64,000 bases of DNA from Chrysopilus asiliformis (lineage: Eukaryota > Arthropoda > Insecta > Diptera > Rhagionidae), in contig OZ035963.1 of the NCBI GenBank assembly GCA_964034945.1, forward strand, positions 33,263,644-33,327,643, given 5' to 3'. Both the position numbers and the translations under genes were made by a program. Below the pieces are notes generated by a model, which was not told where the DNA came from, did no database searches, and saw only the letters and a program-made list of their open reading frames with translations. Shown here piece by piece: positions 36,182-46,271 of this stretch; the stretch's first letter is position 1; each line of letters opens with the position of its first letter.

Positions 36182-36822
36182 GCCCATATTAAGAGCTTCT
36201 TATTCAAGTTGACTACCAAGCACAAAAGAATTGGCTAGTTTTTCGCACTAAATATAAGCACGAAATTACCAAATATGTACGAAGATACCAAATGACCAGC
36301 TGATTCCTTCTTGTCGGGGATTCACCAAAATATATATTCAGAACATGTTTTTTAAAACGAAAATTATAAAAAAATACCGCGCAGCTGCGAAATCTTTACC
36401 GCGCAGTTCGAAATTTTGGTATTAAATACTTAACCGCGCAGTTGCGAAACCGCGCTGTTAGAAACCGCGCAGTTGGAGGGTTTACTGTAATCACAAAAAT
36501 ATATTTTTTTGAAATAATAGTTTAACGAAAGTTCTAGTAAAAGATAAAATTGTGGAAAATGTTATTACCAACTTTTGTCATACACCAGATAATGTAGGCT
36601 ACATTAAAAGTTTGAAACCAATTCTTTGCAGTCTCAATAACGCACTTGTTTTCTTTTTTTCTTTTTTGTTACCCTAGTAGGGTTGTTAAAACATTTTTAC
36701 TTTCTTATACGTAGTATAAAAAAGTATTGTATTCATGAAAAATTTCGACCTCTTAATTTTGCGTAAAAACATTTCCCGAGCACTCCTGAGTCGATTGGAG
36801 CATTATTACAATAATATCTTCT

Positions 36823-38184
36823 ATTAATTTATTAAAGCGGGCTCATCGGTCATTTTTGTAGTTAAAACAAAGAGTGTTTTCTTTGTAAGTACATCGTTAT
36901 TTATTATTATTTAATTCTCGACGTTTCGACTACGTTTGTAGTCATCTTCAGGATGGGAGTCTGTTTTTACAATTTTTTTCTTTTTACAAATTTGTTCTTA
37001 AGGAATTTTAAATACAAAAATGCTTACTTACTATGTTTCTTTGGTTTTATGATGGTGACGTCGTGATAATTTCCATGTCTTTGTTTTCTGTTATTTTTAG
37101 TTGGATGTTATTTACTTTACATAAACACTATTTTAAAACTTAATTACCTAAAAACTTATTGTCGTCCGGAAAATTTAAAACGTTTAAAAAAACTTAAGCG
37201 GTCCCTACACGTTCAATCTTGCAGTCAATCATTGCATGCTATGACAGCATTTTGAACGTCTATGGTGATGCTGTCATGCAAAATTTAATGATTGACAGCA
37301 TGCTGGCCAATATCAAAATCATTTTGATATTTTTCAAGGGAGCTTTGTGAATCACAGCATGCTTGAACGTGTATGGCGATGCTGTCAATCAATTCGTCAT
37401 TTCAGTGTAATTTTTTGTTGTGAAAAGGTGTCGCATATAAAATATAAAGTATTTTGGGAATCCTTTTTCGAGTTATATCGACAAAGAAGTGAGTTGTGGA
37501 TGACGAAAAGTGAAAAATATAAGGACAAAGATTTTTTAAATTTATATTAAGTGTTGTTTTATATAAAGTTTTTTTTAAATTTATATTAAGTGTTGTGTGC
37601 TGTCGGTTTGGCTGTTTCGAAATAAGTGATGCTTGCGTGCATGATTGAGCGTCTAGTGCAAATAAGCTTTTTGCTGTGACAGCATGATTGACTGCAAGAT
37701 TGAACGTGTAGGGGCCGCTTTAGTCAAAAAGTAAAATAGAAACAAAAATAAAAATTGATTTCTATTTTACTTTTTGACTAAGTTTTTTTAAACGTTTTAA
37801 ATTTTCCGGACGACAATAAGTTTTTAGGTAATTAAGTTTTAAAATAGTGTTTATGTAAAGTAAATAACATCCAACTAAAAATAACAGAAAACAAAGACAT
37901 GGAAATTATCACGACGTCACCATCATAAAACCAAAGAAACATAGTAAGTAAGCATTTTTGTATTTAAAATTCCTTAAGAACAAATTTGTAAAAAGAAAAA
38001 AATTGTAAAAACAGACTCCCATCCTGAAGATGACTACAAACGTAGTCGAAACGTCGAGAATTAAATAAAATAAATAACGATGTACTTACAAAGAAAACAC
38101 TCTTTGTTTTAACTACAAAAATGACCGATGAGCCCGCTTTAATAAATTAATAAAATATAAAAAACGGTCGATCAAAAATTAATA
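36823..38184. mobile_element. Almost wholly palindromic element, 12-bp duplication, Penelope-like suspicion
   Basis: Flanked by ATAATATCTTCT at 36811-36822 and 38185-38196. Left arm 36823-37196 and right arm 37780-38151 are inverted copies with a 2-bp length difference. Without the MITE 37197-37719, the arms would run on through GTCAAAAAGTAAAATAG to about 398 bp around a 13-bp centre. The right end has 33 extra bases. Each arm carries CTGAAGA, a GACTAC/GTAGTC stem and GAAACGTC (36917-36952 on -, 38023-38058 on +). The long target duplication and asymmetric end suit retrotransposition, and Penelope-like elements do have inverted pseudo-LTRs with hammerheads. The assignment is inference; a foldback DNA element is the alternative. 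Confidence 0.6.
37197..37719. mobile_element. PIF/Harbinger-type MITE, TTA duplication
   Basis: Left AGCGGTCCCTACACGTTC and complemented right AGCGGCCCCTACACGTTC, continuing AATCTTGCAGTCAATCAT. TTA at 37194-37196 and 37720-37722. Same family head as 28741-29871. Nested near the centre of the palindromic element. TGACAGCATG words recur inside. Confidence 0.85.
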
Positions 38185-38342
38185 ATAATATCTTCTGTCC
38201 GTTAATATGTGTACAAAAACTAATAGACCTAGAGCCATTAAATTTTATAAGCATGTTTGGTCCCAGAATGGGACAATCCTATCAACTTTTGGTGGAAATC
38301 CGTTAACCGGAAATAACCAAAATGGCGGCTTTCTAGAAATCC

Positions 38343-38400
38343 GAGCTGTGCTTCGGCATTAAAGGGTCTTCCCTTAAGCTCTGGCTGGATCTATAAAAAA
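38343..38400 (+). mobile_element. Orphan LINE 3' tail
   Basis: GAGCTGTGCTTCGGC, GGGTCTTCCCTTAAGCTCTG and a poly-A run, the same tail as at 55441-55500. Confidence 0.75.
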
Positions 38401-38769
38401 AAAATCGCAATTTCGTTTTTCATTAAAACTACGTATTTTTCAGTAGTCTTATGTACAACAAAAATTTGAGACAATAAAATTTTCTACATCTTTGTCTAGA
38501 ACTATAACTCCGTATCTCAAGCCATTATTTAAAAAAATCAGTTTTTTGCGTTTGTCTCGAAAAATAGCGGGTTTTTAATCTTTTGATGTATGCAATGAAT
38601 TGAAGAGAATAATGCTTGCCATAATTTTGTCTTTTTCCGTTGTCCGCTATCTTTTACCGTTATGATCATTAAAAATTTAAAAAAAAATATTTTTCCGAAT
38701 TGCTTGCAAACTAACGTTTTTTCGAAAGAAACAGTTAATGTCAAGTACTAATTACATTTTCTACATTTT

Positions 38770-38911
38770 ACACAGTAGCCGGCCTAAGCAAGAGATAGCG
38801 CCACAAGTATCAAAGCAATGTAGTTTTCCGTAAATACTATCCGTCAAATAACATCTATCAAATTTCCCTTCAAATGACTTTTATCACAATTTTTGTTTTT
38901 ATATCAGAATA
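38770..38911. mobile_element. mariner MITE fragment between 27-bp direct repeats
   Basis: CCTAAGCAAGAGATAGCGCC to AATGACTTTTATC matches the left half of 42379-42660. It is bracketed by a 27-bp direct repeat (AAGTACTAATTACATTTTC then TACATTTT) at 38743-38769 and 38912-38938. Confidence 0.65.
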
Positions 38912-39080
38912 AAGTACTAATTACATTTTCTACATTTTTGCCTTTTACAGTAAATTGATATCTTTTATCGTTATAGAGATATTTCAGAATTTGTAAAATA
39001 AAAGTGCATGTTTTTATGTAAACCAATATTTTATTCGTCAGGTAAATTGTGCCGAAACGTAGATATTTTTTTTATCGTAG

Positions 39081-40705
39081 TCGGGTTTTAATTTTTGTTA
39101 TTTTTTGATAGCCGGGTTTTATTTAGACCAGGGGTCATCAAAGTAACTGTCGCTCCCTTTACAATCGAAATTTGTAACCACTACATATTAAAATACAGCA
39201 CCGATTCCAACTCCAAAGCATGGTTGAAACCGCAACACACAAGCATTACAGCACACAATAAAAGGTCGATTATAGGGCTACGCTGTTAAAGCCAATCTGT
39301 GTGATGAGCCAGCCGAGCCACTAGCTGATGATGCTTGATTTAGACCTTTGTCTGTGATATGCTTGATTTAGACCTTTGTCCTTTTTTGACACCTGTCATA
39401 ATAGGTCTTATAATGGAACGATTTAGACGAAATGGCGTCAAAAGTATGGCATCTTCATTTTTTGTAATATTTTGTAAATATTTATGTATCTTTTCTTTTT
39501 GTAAATATTTATGTGTATTTTCTTAAGACCTTTTATTTGACTCCCATCATGATAGGCCTTTTGATGGTACAATCTATACATCAAAAGCGTCAAAATCGGC
39601 TAACGCGTTATCGAGTTACGGCGCCACAAAGGCATGGATACGCCCGCCACTTGACAAGGAAACACATTAACACTCCTCCTTAAGGAGTCGGGCAATCTTG
39701 ACCGCTTCCGGTTGTCGGAATTCCACCAAAAGTTAATAGGGACGACCCAAACATATCTAAAACGTTTAATTACTTTAGCCTACTGGTCCCAACCTTTACT
39801 CTTTGCTACCCATTTATTCGAAATTTAGAGTATTTGGCGACTGGCCCCTGACTATTGCATCTTTTGTTATGTTTTATTCTATTCCTACGAAGGTTTTCTC
39901 CTTTAAACAGAAAAACATTTTCAGGAATTGATTTTTTGTTAGAACATACCAAGAAAGTTTTCCCATTGCAGTTTTTCAAGTAAATTTTTGAGGTTTTGAC
40001 GAATTTTCTCTTATGTTTTTATTTCAGAATAAAGGTTTTCCTATGTTGAAAATTGTTTTACAACAAGAGTAACCCTCAGGGGTATCTTTTAATATAAATC
40101 TCAAGTTTGGTAACAAATTAACTTATTTTTAACGTTTTTCAAGTAATACGAACATATAAAATTGCCTTTTATTTGCCTGCAACATTGTCAGATGGAAAAC
40201 AGCAGTTACCTCGATTGGTGTCTCAGCTTTTGACACGCTATTTTTGCAAAATATTCACAAAGTTGAAAACGGAATTCAGTCAAACGTTATGAAAAATAAA
40301 ATTTGGGAGGCTTTTTATGTTAGACAACTGCGGTATATTTATATGATTAATTTGTGGGTTTATTGATGTCATATAATTTAATGAGAACCTTATTTTATGC
40401 ATCACCTTTTGGCGCTTGAAGACTTTACGACTCTTAATTAAGGCACAGGGGCAGTGTGTCTAAATAAAAGCGTTGTATAACTGAAATTAGTTTGAGTCGT
40501 CTTTTCGTTTTATTTGCTCAACTAAATGACAACATTGCAATACAATTTACAATGTAAAAATAAGCTTAGGTAATTACAGCAAACTTTTTTTTGTGTCTTT
40601 TTCATCTCTACACTATATTTAATTTTTTCTGTTATTCACTGGAAATTATATACATTTCCTATCATCGTCAGTTTACAATACATATGTTTTACTTATGGAC
40701 TAGAC
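39081..40705. other. Unassigned sequence
   Basis: Possible lone hAT end CAGGGGTCATCAAAG at 39128. Related 30-mers (CATAATAGGTCTTATAATGG, CATGATAGGCCTTTTGATGG) at 39397 and 39548. DINE-1-like 3' end fragment at 39855-39877 (CATCTTTTGTTATGTTTT). No gene seen. Confidence 0.4.
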
Positions 40706-41469
40706 CAGAGCTCGGCACTGCTTGGCTCGTCTGGCTCCTCAATACGATAACATTTTTATTCAAATTTTACGAGATTACAATCAATGTATGAACGTTTTTA
40801 TTCGACTCTCCAACGCAATGATACGTGTTGGTTGACGACGGCCACTTCGGCAGCCGAAATCAAACGATTGACTAACAATCGATGGAGCGAGCCTACGACA
40901 GTCATTCAGTATGATTTCTGCTGTTGATGCGTACGGGTGTATACATTTGCTCTCCAAAATTATAATTGCTTCCCAAAGAACACTGATGTACGAAATTTTT
41001 TCAGAAATTTGATTTTTTTAGTTTTCCTTTTCCATTGTGAAGCGCTCATATTCAAATTCAAATACTATGTCGTGGGATTGGGAAAACAAATATTTAATAA
41101 CCACAAATAATGATAACCGTTAATGTCTAGTTTGCAGTTACATGTCGAATAAAAAATTCAATCTAAAACGCCATTACAACAGCTGTCATAAGTTCGATTT
41201 TGCCCGATGCAATGAAGTAGAAAGAGTAAGACAGGTTGACAACTTAAAGAAAGTTTTTTTTAGAGAAATTTCCTTTAGGCGGAACAAATGATTCTGAAAT
41301 TGCATAATGATAAATTGTGTAGTTCACTGTTCCTAAACGTCTCCATCAAAAGCGAAAGAGCGTAAAAAATGAAAATGATGCGTTTTCTCATTTTGTGTTA
41401 TAGTATATGAAGAAACATAAAATTTTTTCGAGTAGTAGTAAATCACTACATACATGGTGCCGAGGCCTG
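40706..41469. mobile_element. hAT-type non-autonomous element, perfect 8-bp duplication
   Basis: Ends CAGAGCTCGGCACTGC and, complemented, CAGGCCTCGGCACCATG. GACTAGAC at 40698-40705 and 41470-41477. 764 bp, no transposase frame; internal sequence AT-rich. Confidence 0.9.
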
Positions 41470-41477
41470 GACTAGAC

Positions 41478-42378
41478 TGTAGAATAAATTGCCATGTGAT
41501 CTGTTCAGAAACGACTCAATAATGTATTAATTGAAAAAATTCCGTTAAAAATTGTATTAGTAACCCCTTTAATAAGATTTAAACAAATATTTTATTTTAT
41601 TCGATTATGGCACAAAATTTACTAAGAAAAAGTCCGATTGCGCTGAATTTATTTGCACACGGAAATACGTCATTTGAATGCTAGTTTGCGCCATAGGCAT
41701 ACGTTTTGTCATACACATGACCCCAAACTAGATTCAGTTGACGATATGTGTATTTATTTTGGATTGCAATATATTATTGGTTTCTAATACTCGTACAAAA
41801 TAAGTATACAAGGTATTTACCATCTGGTATTGTGTGATAACTGCAAGAATGAAAGTAAAACCAGTGGCAATTAAATTACAATGTGTAACCGCATCGTTTG
41901 AAATGCTCACCATAATAGAGCCAGAAGTTGTCAGCAACAAATTCAAAGTCAAACGGAGAAAATGGTTAAACCCCCTTTTTGTACAAATACGTGAATGAAT
42001 CAACATATGGAGGGACTCGGCTGGACAGAAGTTTAATTTACAGCACATACAAGTACAGGTGGTTATATAGTTTTGCACTTACCTTTTTGAATATAAGAAA
42101 ACCTCTAAAGAGTGCAAGTCAATATGAAAACCATAACAATTTCTTGGCTATTGTTAATGGCGCTCGCCACATAAAAATATGTTCGTGGCACTCATTGTTG
42201 GACATTGTTATTTTTACATTTTTTTCTCTACCTTTTTGCTATAGCAATGGTTTTACAAACATTTTATTGTGGGCTGCGGTTTTTTAGTTTGATCGTTCCA
42301 TTATTTGAGTAAAAGGTTTTTTTTTGGTTTTTTCACCTTAATTAGTCGGTGTTCACAGAACATGGATAAAAAAATGTA
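41478..42378. other. Unassigned intron sequence
   Basis: Overlapping frames of about 100 codons on both strands at 41734-42287 match no family I know; probably chance. Confidence 0.35.
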
Positions 42379-42660
42379 CGAGGGCGGGCTGAAAAGTAAT
42401 CGGTCTAAGCAAGAGATAGCGCCACGAGTTTCAAAGCAATGTAGTTTTCTGTAAATACTATCCGTCAAATGACATCTATCAATTTTTCCGTCAAATGACT
42501 TCTACCGAACTTGAAAAAATGGCTCGGGGTAATAGATTTTGGTCTAACGAGGAGGAGAGGTCTATTTTGAGAGCTTCGAGAAATCGTATTATTTGGAGGG
42601 TATGATTTTGGTCGAAAAAAGCAGTGTTTTCTAGATCGATTACTTTTCAACCCGTTCTCG
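42379..42660 (+). mobile_element. mariner-type deleted element (282 bp)
   Basis: Inverted ends CGAGGGCGGGCTGAAAAGTA and CGAGAACGGGTTGAAAAGTA (complemented), TA flanks at 42377-42378 and 42661-42662. A start-like ATGGCTCGGGG at 42521 opens MARGNRFWSNEEERSI, then the frame is cut by the deletion. Typical of internally deleted mariners. Confidence 0.8.
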
Positions 42661-43273
42661 TATATCTGAATTTTGGGTCGCAATGTTACAATTTACAATA
42701 AAATTGATTTTAACGTTTTGCTGGTATCTCAATTTACCAATCAATCTCAGTTATTTAATATAAAAGTCAACTTCTGGAATCCTAATGTTACTTTCAGACT
42801 ATACCTTAACTTATGAATAATAAACTATTTCTGGATAGATACAATAAGGAGTTGTACGAACGTTAGGTACACTGAGAGAAATGGAGTTTTTAAGGCTGCT
42901 GAAGAATTATTTTAGCTAGTACTGGCTAAGTTTCCTCACATTAGATGTCTGTTTACCTACAGATGGCATATGTCAACTTGGAGTAAGTGAAATTCGCCTG
43001 CAATATTAGAACACGTTTGCCTGAGGCAGGGATTTTAACGAGATTTTAAATTTTAGCATGCCTATGCAACCGGCCATAGATAAACAAAAAATATGTATTC
43101 TTGTAGCACAAGTACGTGTTTATTGCCAGTTGAACTGAAAAGATACGCAATAATATTTTAACTGTATACTTGCAGCAAATGTACAATTGATGGGAGTGAA
43201 AATTCCAACTAAGTAAAATTGTGCATACAAACATTTTTCTTTACTCATAATTCGCACATGTTTTGTGTATATA
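42661..43273. other. Unassigned intron sequence
   Basis: AT-rich; nothing supported. Confidence 0.4.
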
Positions 43274-43415
43274 AACCCCAATTCAGACTAATGATTGCGG
43301 ATACGATTACGATTGCGATTACGATTGAAGCTTCTCTACCAATGTGATCAAAACTTTCGGCGATATGGATATGAAAGCTTTGATCTCATTGGTCGAGGAA
43401 GCTCAATCGTAATCG
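43274..43415. repeat. Short-array copy of the CGATTA/CGATTG repeat
   Basis: CAATTCAGACTAATGATTG, four to five hexamers, then TTTGATCTCATTGGTCGAGG. Compare 28250-28436. Confidence 0.65.
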
Positions 43416-43962
43416 TGCAAAATTTTTGATGACATATCTGCATAATTGCTCCTCGAACCTACGAATATGCCTTATTATCTTATCCTTCAGCTGTTGAATT
43501 GTTGTTGGCTTGTTGTCATAGACCTTACTTTTGAGATAACCCCAAAGGAAGAAGTCCAAAGGCGTCAAATAGGTGGCCAATTGGCTTCGCTGTTTCGAGA
43601 GGTGATGCGACCTGGCAACTTCTCATTTAATAAAGCCATGGTTGCATTGGCTGTGTGGCATATGGCGGCGTCATGCTGAAACCACAAATCAATGATATCC
43701 ATAGCATCCAATTCAGGCTAAAAAAAGATAATTATCATTACTGACCAAAAAAATCACGAAGTGCGCGAAATGCATTTTTGGTTGAAAGTCCATTTTTGTA
43801 ATAGGCTTCAGTAACTTTAAGACGTTGTTCGATAGTTAATCTTTCCATGGTTGAAATTGCCAAAGTCTGAACTTGTCAAACCTGAAAACAGATGTCAAAA
43901 ATCATTAGACATATCAGCCTTAATCACATTTCACATCGGTCCAAACAATTGGAACACCCTAT
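43380..43962 (-). pseudogene. mariner-like transposase pseudogene (DD41D-type), internally deleted
   Basis: On the - strand the start codon at 43848-43846 opens MERLTIEQRLKV...AFRALRDFFGQ, the N-terminal helix-turn-helix part, followed by stops. A large internal deletion joins this to LWFQHDAA with CHTANATMALLNEKLPGR in shifted frames. YLTPLDFFLWGYLKSKVYDN and a C-terminal helix follow (43580-43386). The second and third catalytic Asp codons (43670 and 43554) are 116 nt apart instead of 126, a 10-nt loss. The outer end reads TATAGGGTGTTCCAATTG in the complement, a mariner-like terminus. The other terminus appears replaced by the CGATTA repeat. Non-functional. Confidence 0.8.
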
Positions 43963-46271
43963 ATAAAAACATACAAAGTGTCAAACCGAGAAATGTGAAG
44001 CCTGAGACTGTTGGTCGCTCACCTTTAACTAAAGCAATAATAATTCTCAGATACGCTCATCTATCGATGTATCCATAGAATCACATATAATAGACCGGAA
44101 CGAATCTACAAAACCGCTTGTATGAAATTCGATTCAGACACCATATTTGTTGTATTACCTGCGATATTTATGTTTGCTACCATGTCAGTGGATTAAAACC
44201 TGGTGAACACCTAAGATAACTTGAACCTGTTAAAGTTAAAATGCCGTGATCTGAACTGTCAGAGCTCATCGGACACTTGGAACAATGCGGCACAAAAACG
44301 AACAGAACGAAAACAATTCTTGTCGGCTAAGACGCTTGCCAGACAATGGAATAGTGGATAATATTCTGAAGCATTCTGTTGGGTATCTGTAAGTACTTGA
44401 AGAATGGCAATGAAAGAAAACCTTTAATATGAGGCGAGGCAGAACGGAGCGCCGAATAAAGTTCTGGCGCCAGCATTAAACCGAAAGCAATAAAATTGTA
44501 TTCACAATCAGCGTTAACACTTTGGATATCGCGGGCGGACCTATTTGACTTATGTATAGGTAAAGAGCCCAGAGTTATGGTAAGAGGAAAGACGAGTCAA
44601 TGAAGTGATCATTGGAATGAATATCTTTGCGAGATCTTCAGCACAGTCGGTGTAATTTGGTCGACCTATGTCGGCATAACACATTTTTTCACATGCTATT
44701 TGGACGAGATCTCGAAGATGTCTGACTAGCAGGACCGGAAAAAAGTCAAGGTAGAACCGAGATCGTAGAATTCGATTGAAGAAAAAACCAATTTGTCGAA
44801 AAGGTTGAGCCAGTCATCAATTCATTTGGTTGTCTAATTGCGCGATGGACGTCTGCAGTAACCGCGGATCACCGAAACCACTATATTGACTGCCTGTAGT
44901 GACTATTATACATTACTAATTTTTATTAATGATGAGTGTTTTAAACATCTCTGAGAAATGTTCTTTGAATATTTTGGCAAGTACAGAAAAGTCCGACATT
45001 GAGATCTTTTAACAAGTCAATCTTGTTTTGTTATTACTAATCTCTGTTATTTCTTTGTAAATTTGTCAATAAAATTAAATTTACGCGGATTTTTGAATAA
45101 ACACCTTATAATGCGATGATTTCTAGGACTTTTGCGATGACAAAAACCTGTAACAGAAGTCATATTCTGCAAGCGTTAGTTTTAGATACGGACCCAAGTT
45201 CATATGTAAGTTATTTTGGAATTTCGCGCGTATTTCAGAGTTAACTCTTGCTGAATCCACTCTAAACTGGCCAAAATTTAAGCATTGTAAAACTCTTCAC
45301 AAATCTGGACCGAGTTCTTTTCTGTTTTTCAAAGTCTCCGTCCTTCTTAGCCCCTCTCCTAATATCTCTTGAACCGGTGAAGGAATTCGGATCCGGTTTT
45401 CATCATTAGAGAGGTACATTCTTAACCTTAGACTATCAATATTTTTCCGTTAAAATCATTGGTTTTTGTTTTGAATGTTTGTTATATATTTGGAATCTAC
45501 ATATTGTGTTAAGTTGCTGAAATTGTATGTCGCCCTGATCGGTTCCTACCAGTATCTAAACCTCCCACTCTCTGTAAACCCCTTCACCTGCTACCTTCTG
45601 CAATTCTGAAAGGATTTCGATTCGGTTTCCACCATTAGAGAGGTAATCTTTCAAGAAAAAAATCCACTAAAATCTACCTCACCTATTTTCCTGCAAGATG
45701 TGCACCTTTGAAAAGTCAGACTCGAGACATAAAGTCAAGGAAGTGCCGATAACGAAGGGGTTGGACGTCGAAGTGATCATAGGCGCGACCTCTGTTACAG
45801 TCTAATTTTATTCTTTGAAATTTTATTAAATTTTCACTGACAGAGATAAGTTGATTTAATTCGCGGCTGAAAGTCGCCCTAAAATACGAGGTCAGCGGCC
45901 GATGTAGACAGGGCGGCGGTAATTTGTGTCACCCCCTCACCCTTCGTTCTGCTTGTTTCAGATTTTTTAAATGGTACCGCCGTTACACAACCGTCGTCCC
46001 CCAATACTGCAGGGACACCTCGGCCAGCGCAAATGAAATCTTTAGTATGCCTTACAAAACTATTATTTTCCATTATATTTTGACGGTTAACCGTCAAAAA
46101 ATCAATAAAAATATTGAAATTTCATGCGTTACTTGTTTCCTATCTATAATTATGTAGTCTTTGGTTCAGGTTCCGAACGATTATAGCTCTCGGAGACTGA
46201 TCACAATTTTTGTGATCTTTTGTTATATTAACCGATTTAAACCTACTGACCTTTTAAAAGGACAGAAAAAT
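43963..46271. other. Unassigned stretch, less AT-rich in parts
   Basis: 44080-44900 is visibly less AT-rich than its surroundings and could be a worn element, but every frame is broken and I recognise no domain. 45335-45420 and 45570-45645 are diverged copies of the CT-rich unit at 13650. 45850-46050 has a 72-codon frame on - (VPAVLGDDGCVTAVPFKKSE) that I cannot place. Confidence 0.35.

Larger units (their letters stand above)
33886..36487. mobile_element. Possible pogo-like element split by a hAT insertion
   Basis: The right end complemented reads CAGTAAACCCTCCAACTG then CGCGGTT, with further CCGCGCAGTT words at 36380-36470 and a TA flank at 36488. The left candidate is GGAACCCTACTGCGCGGTTG at 33888. 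More GCGCG words lie at 34510-34540. The hAT element 34803-36181 lies inside. The left boundary is uncertain. Confidence 0.35.
36703..39080. mobile_element. Second (GTCY)-bearing repeat family, copy 2, with several insertions
   Basis: Matches 5823-6760: TTCTTATACGTAGTATAA, ATTTCGACCTCTTAATTTTG, CTTGCAAACTAACG, GAGATATTTCAG, ATTTTATTCGTCAGG. Interrupted by the palindromic element (36823-38184), a LINE tail (38343-38400) and a mariner fragment (38770-38911). Confidence 0.6.

Noticed and set aside
36917..38058. Confident hammerhead ribozyme annotation
   Set aside because: An extra base precedes stem II and stem III is minimal; reported as a hypothesis only.
41734..42287. Overlapping 102-114-codon ORFs on both strands
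   Set aside because: No domain, no codon pattern, no exon signals; consistent with chance in AT-rich DNA.
45879..46157. Overlapping 72- and 77-codon ORFs
   Set aside because: The - frame is less AT-rich and intriguing, but I could not tie it to any family.
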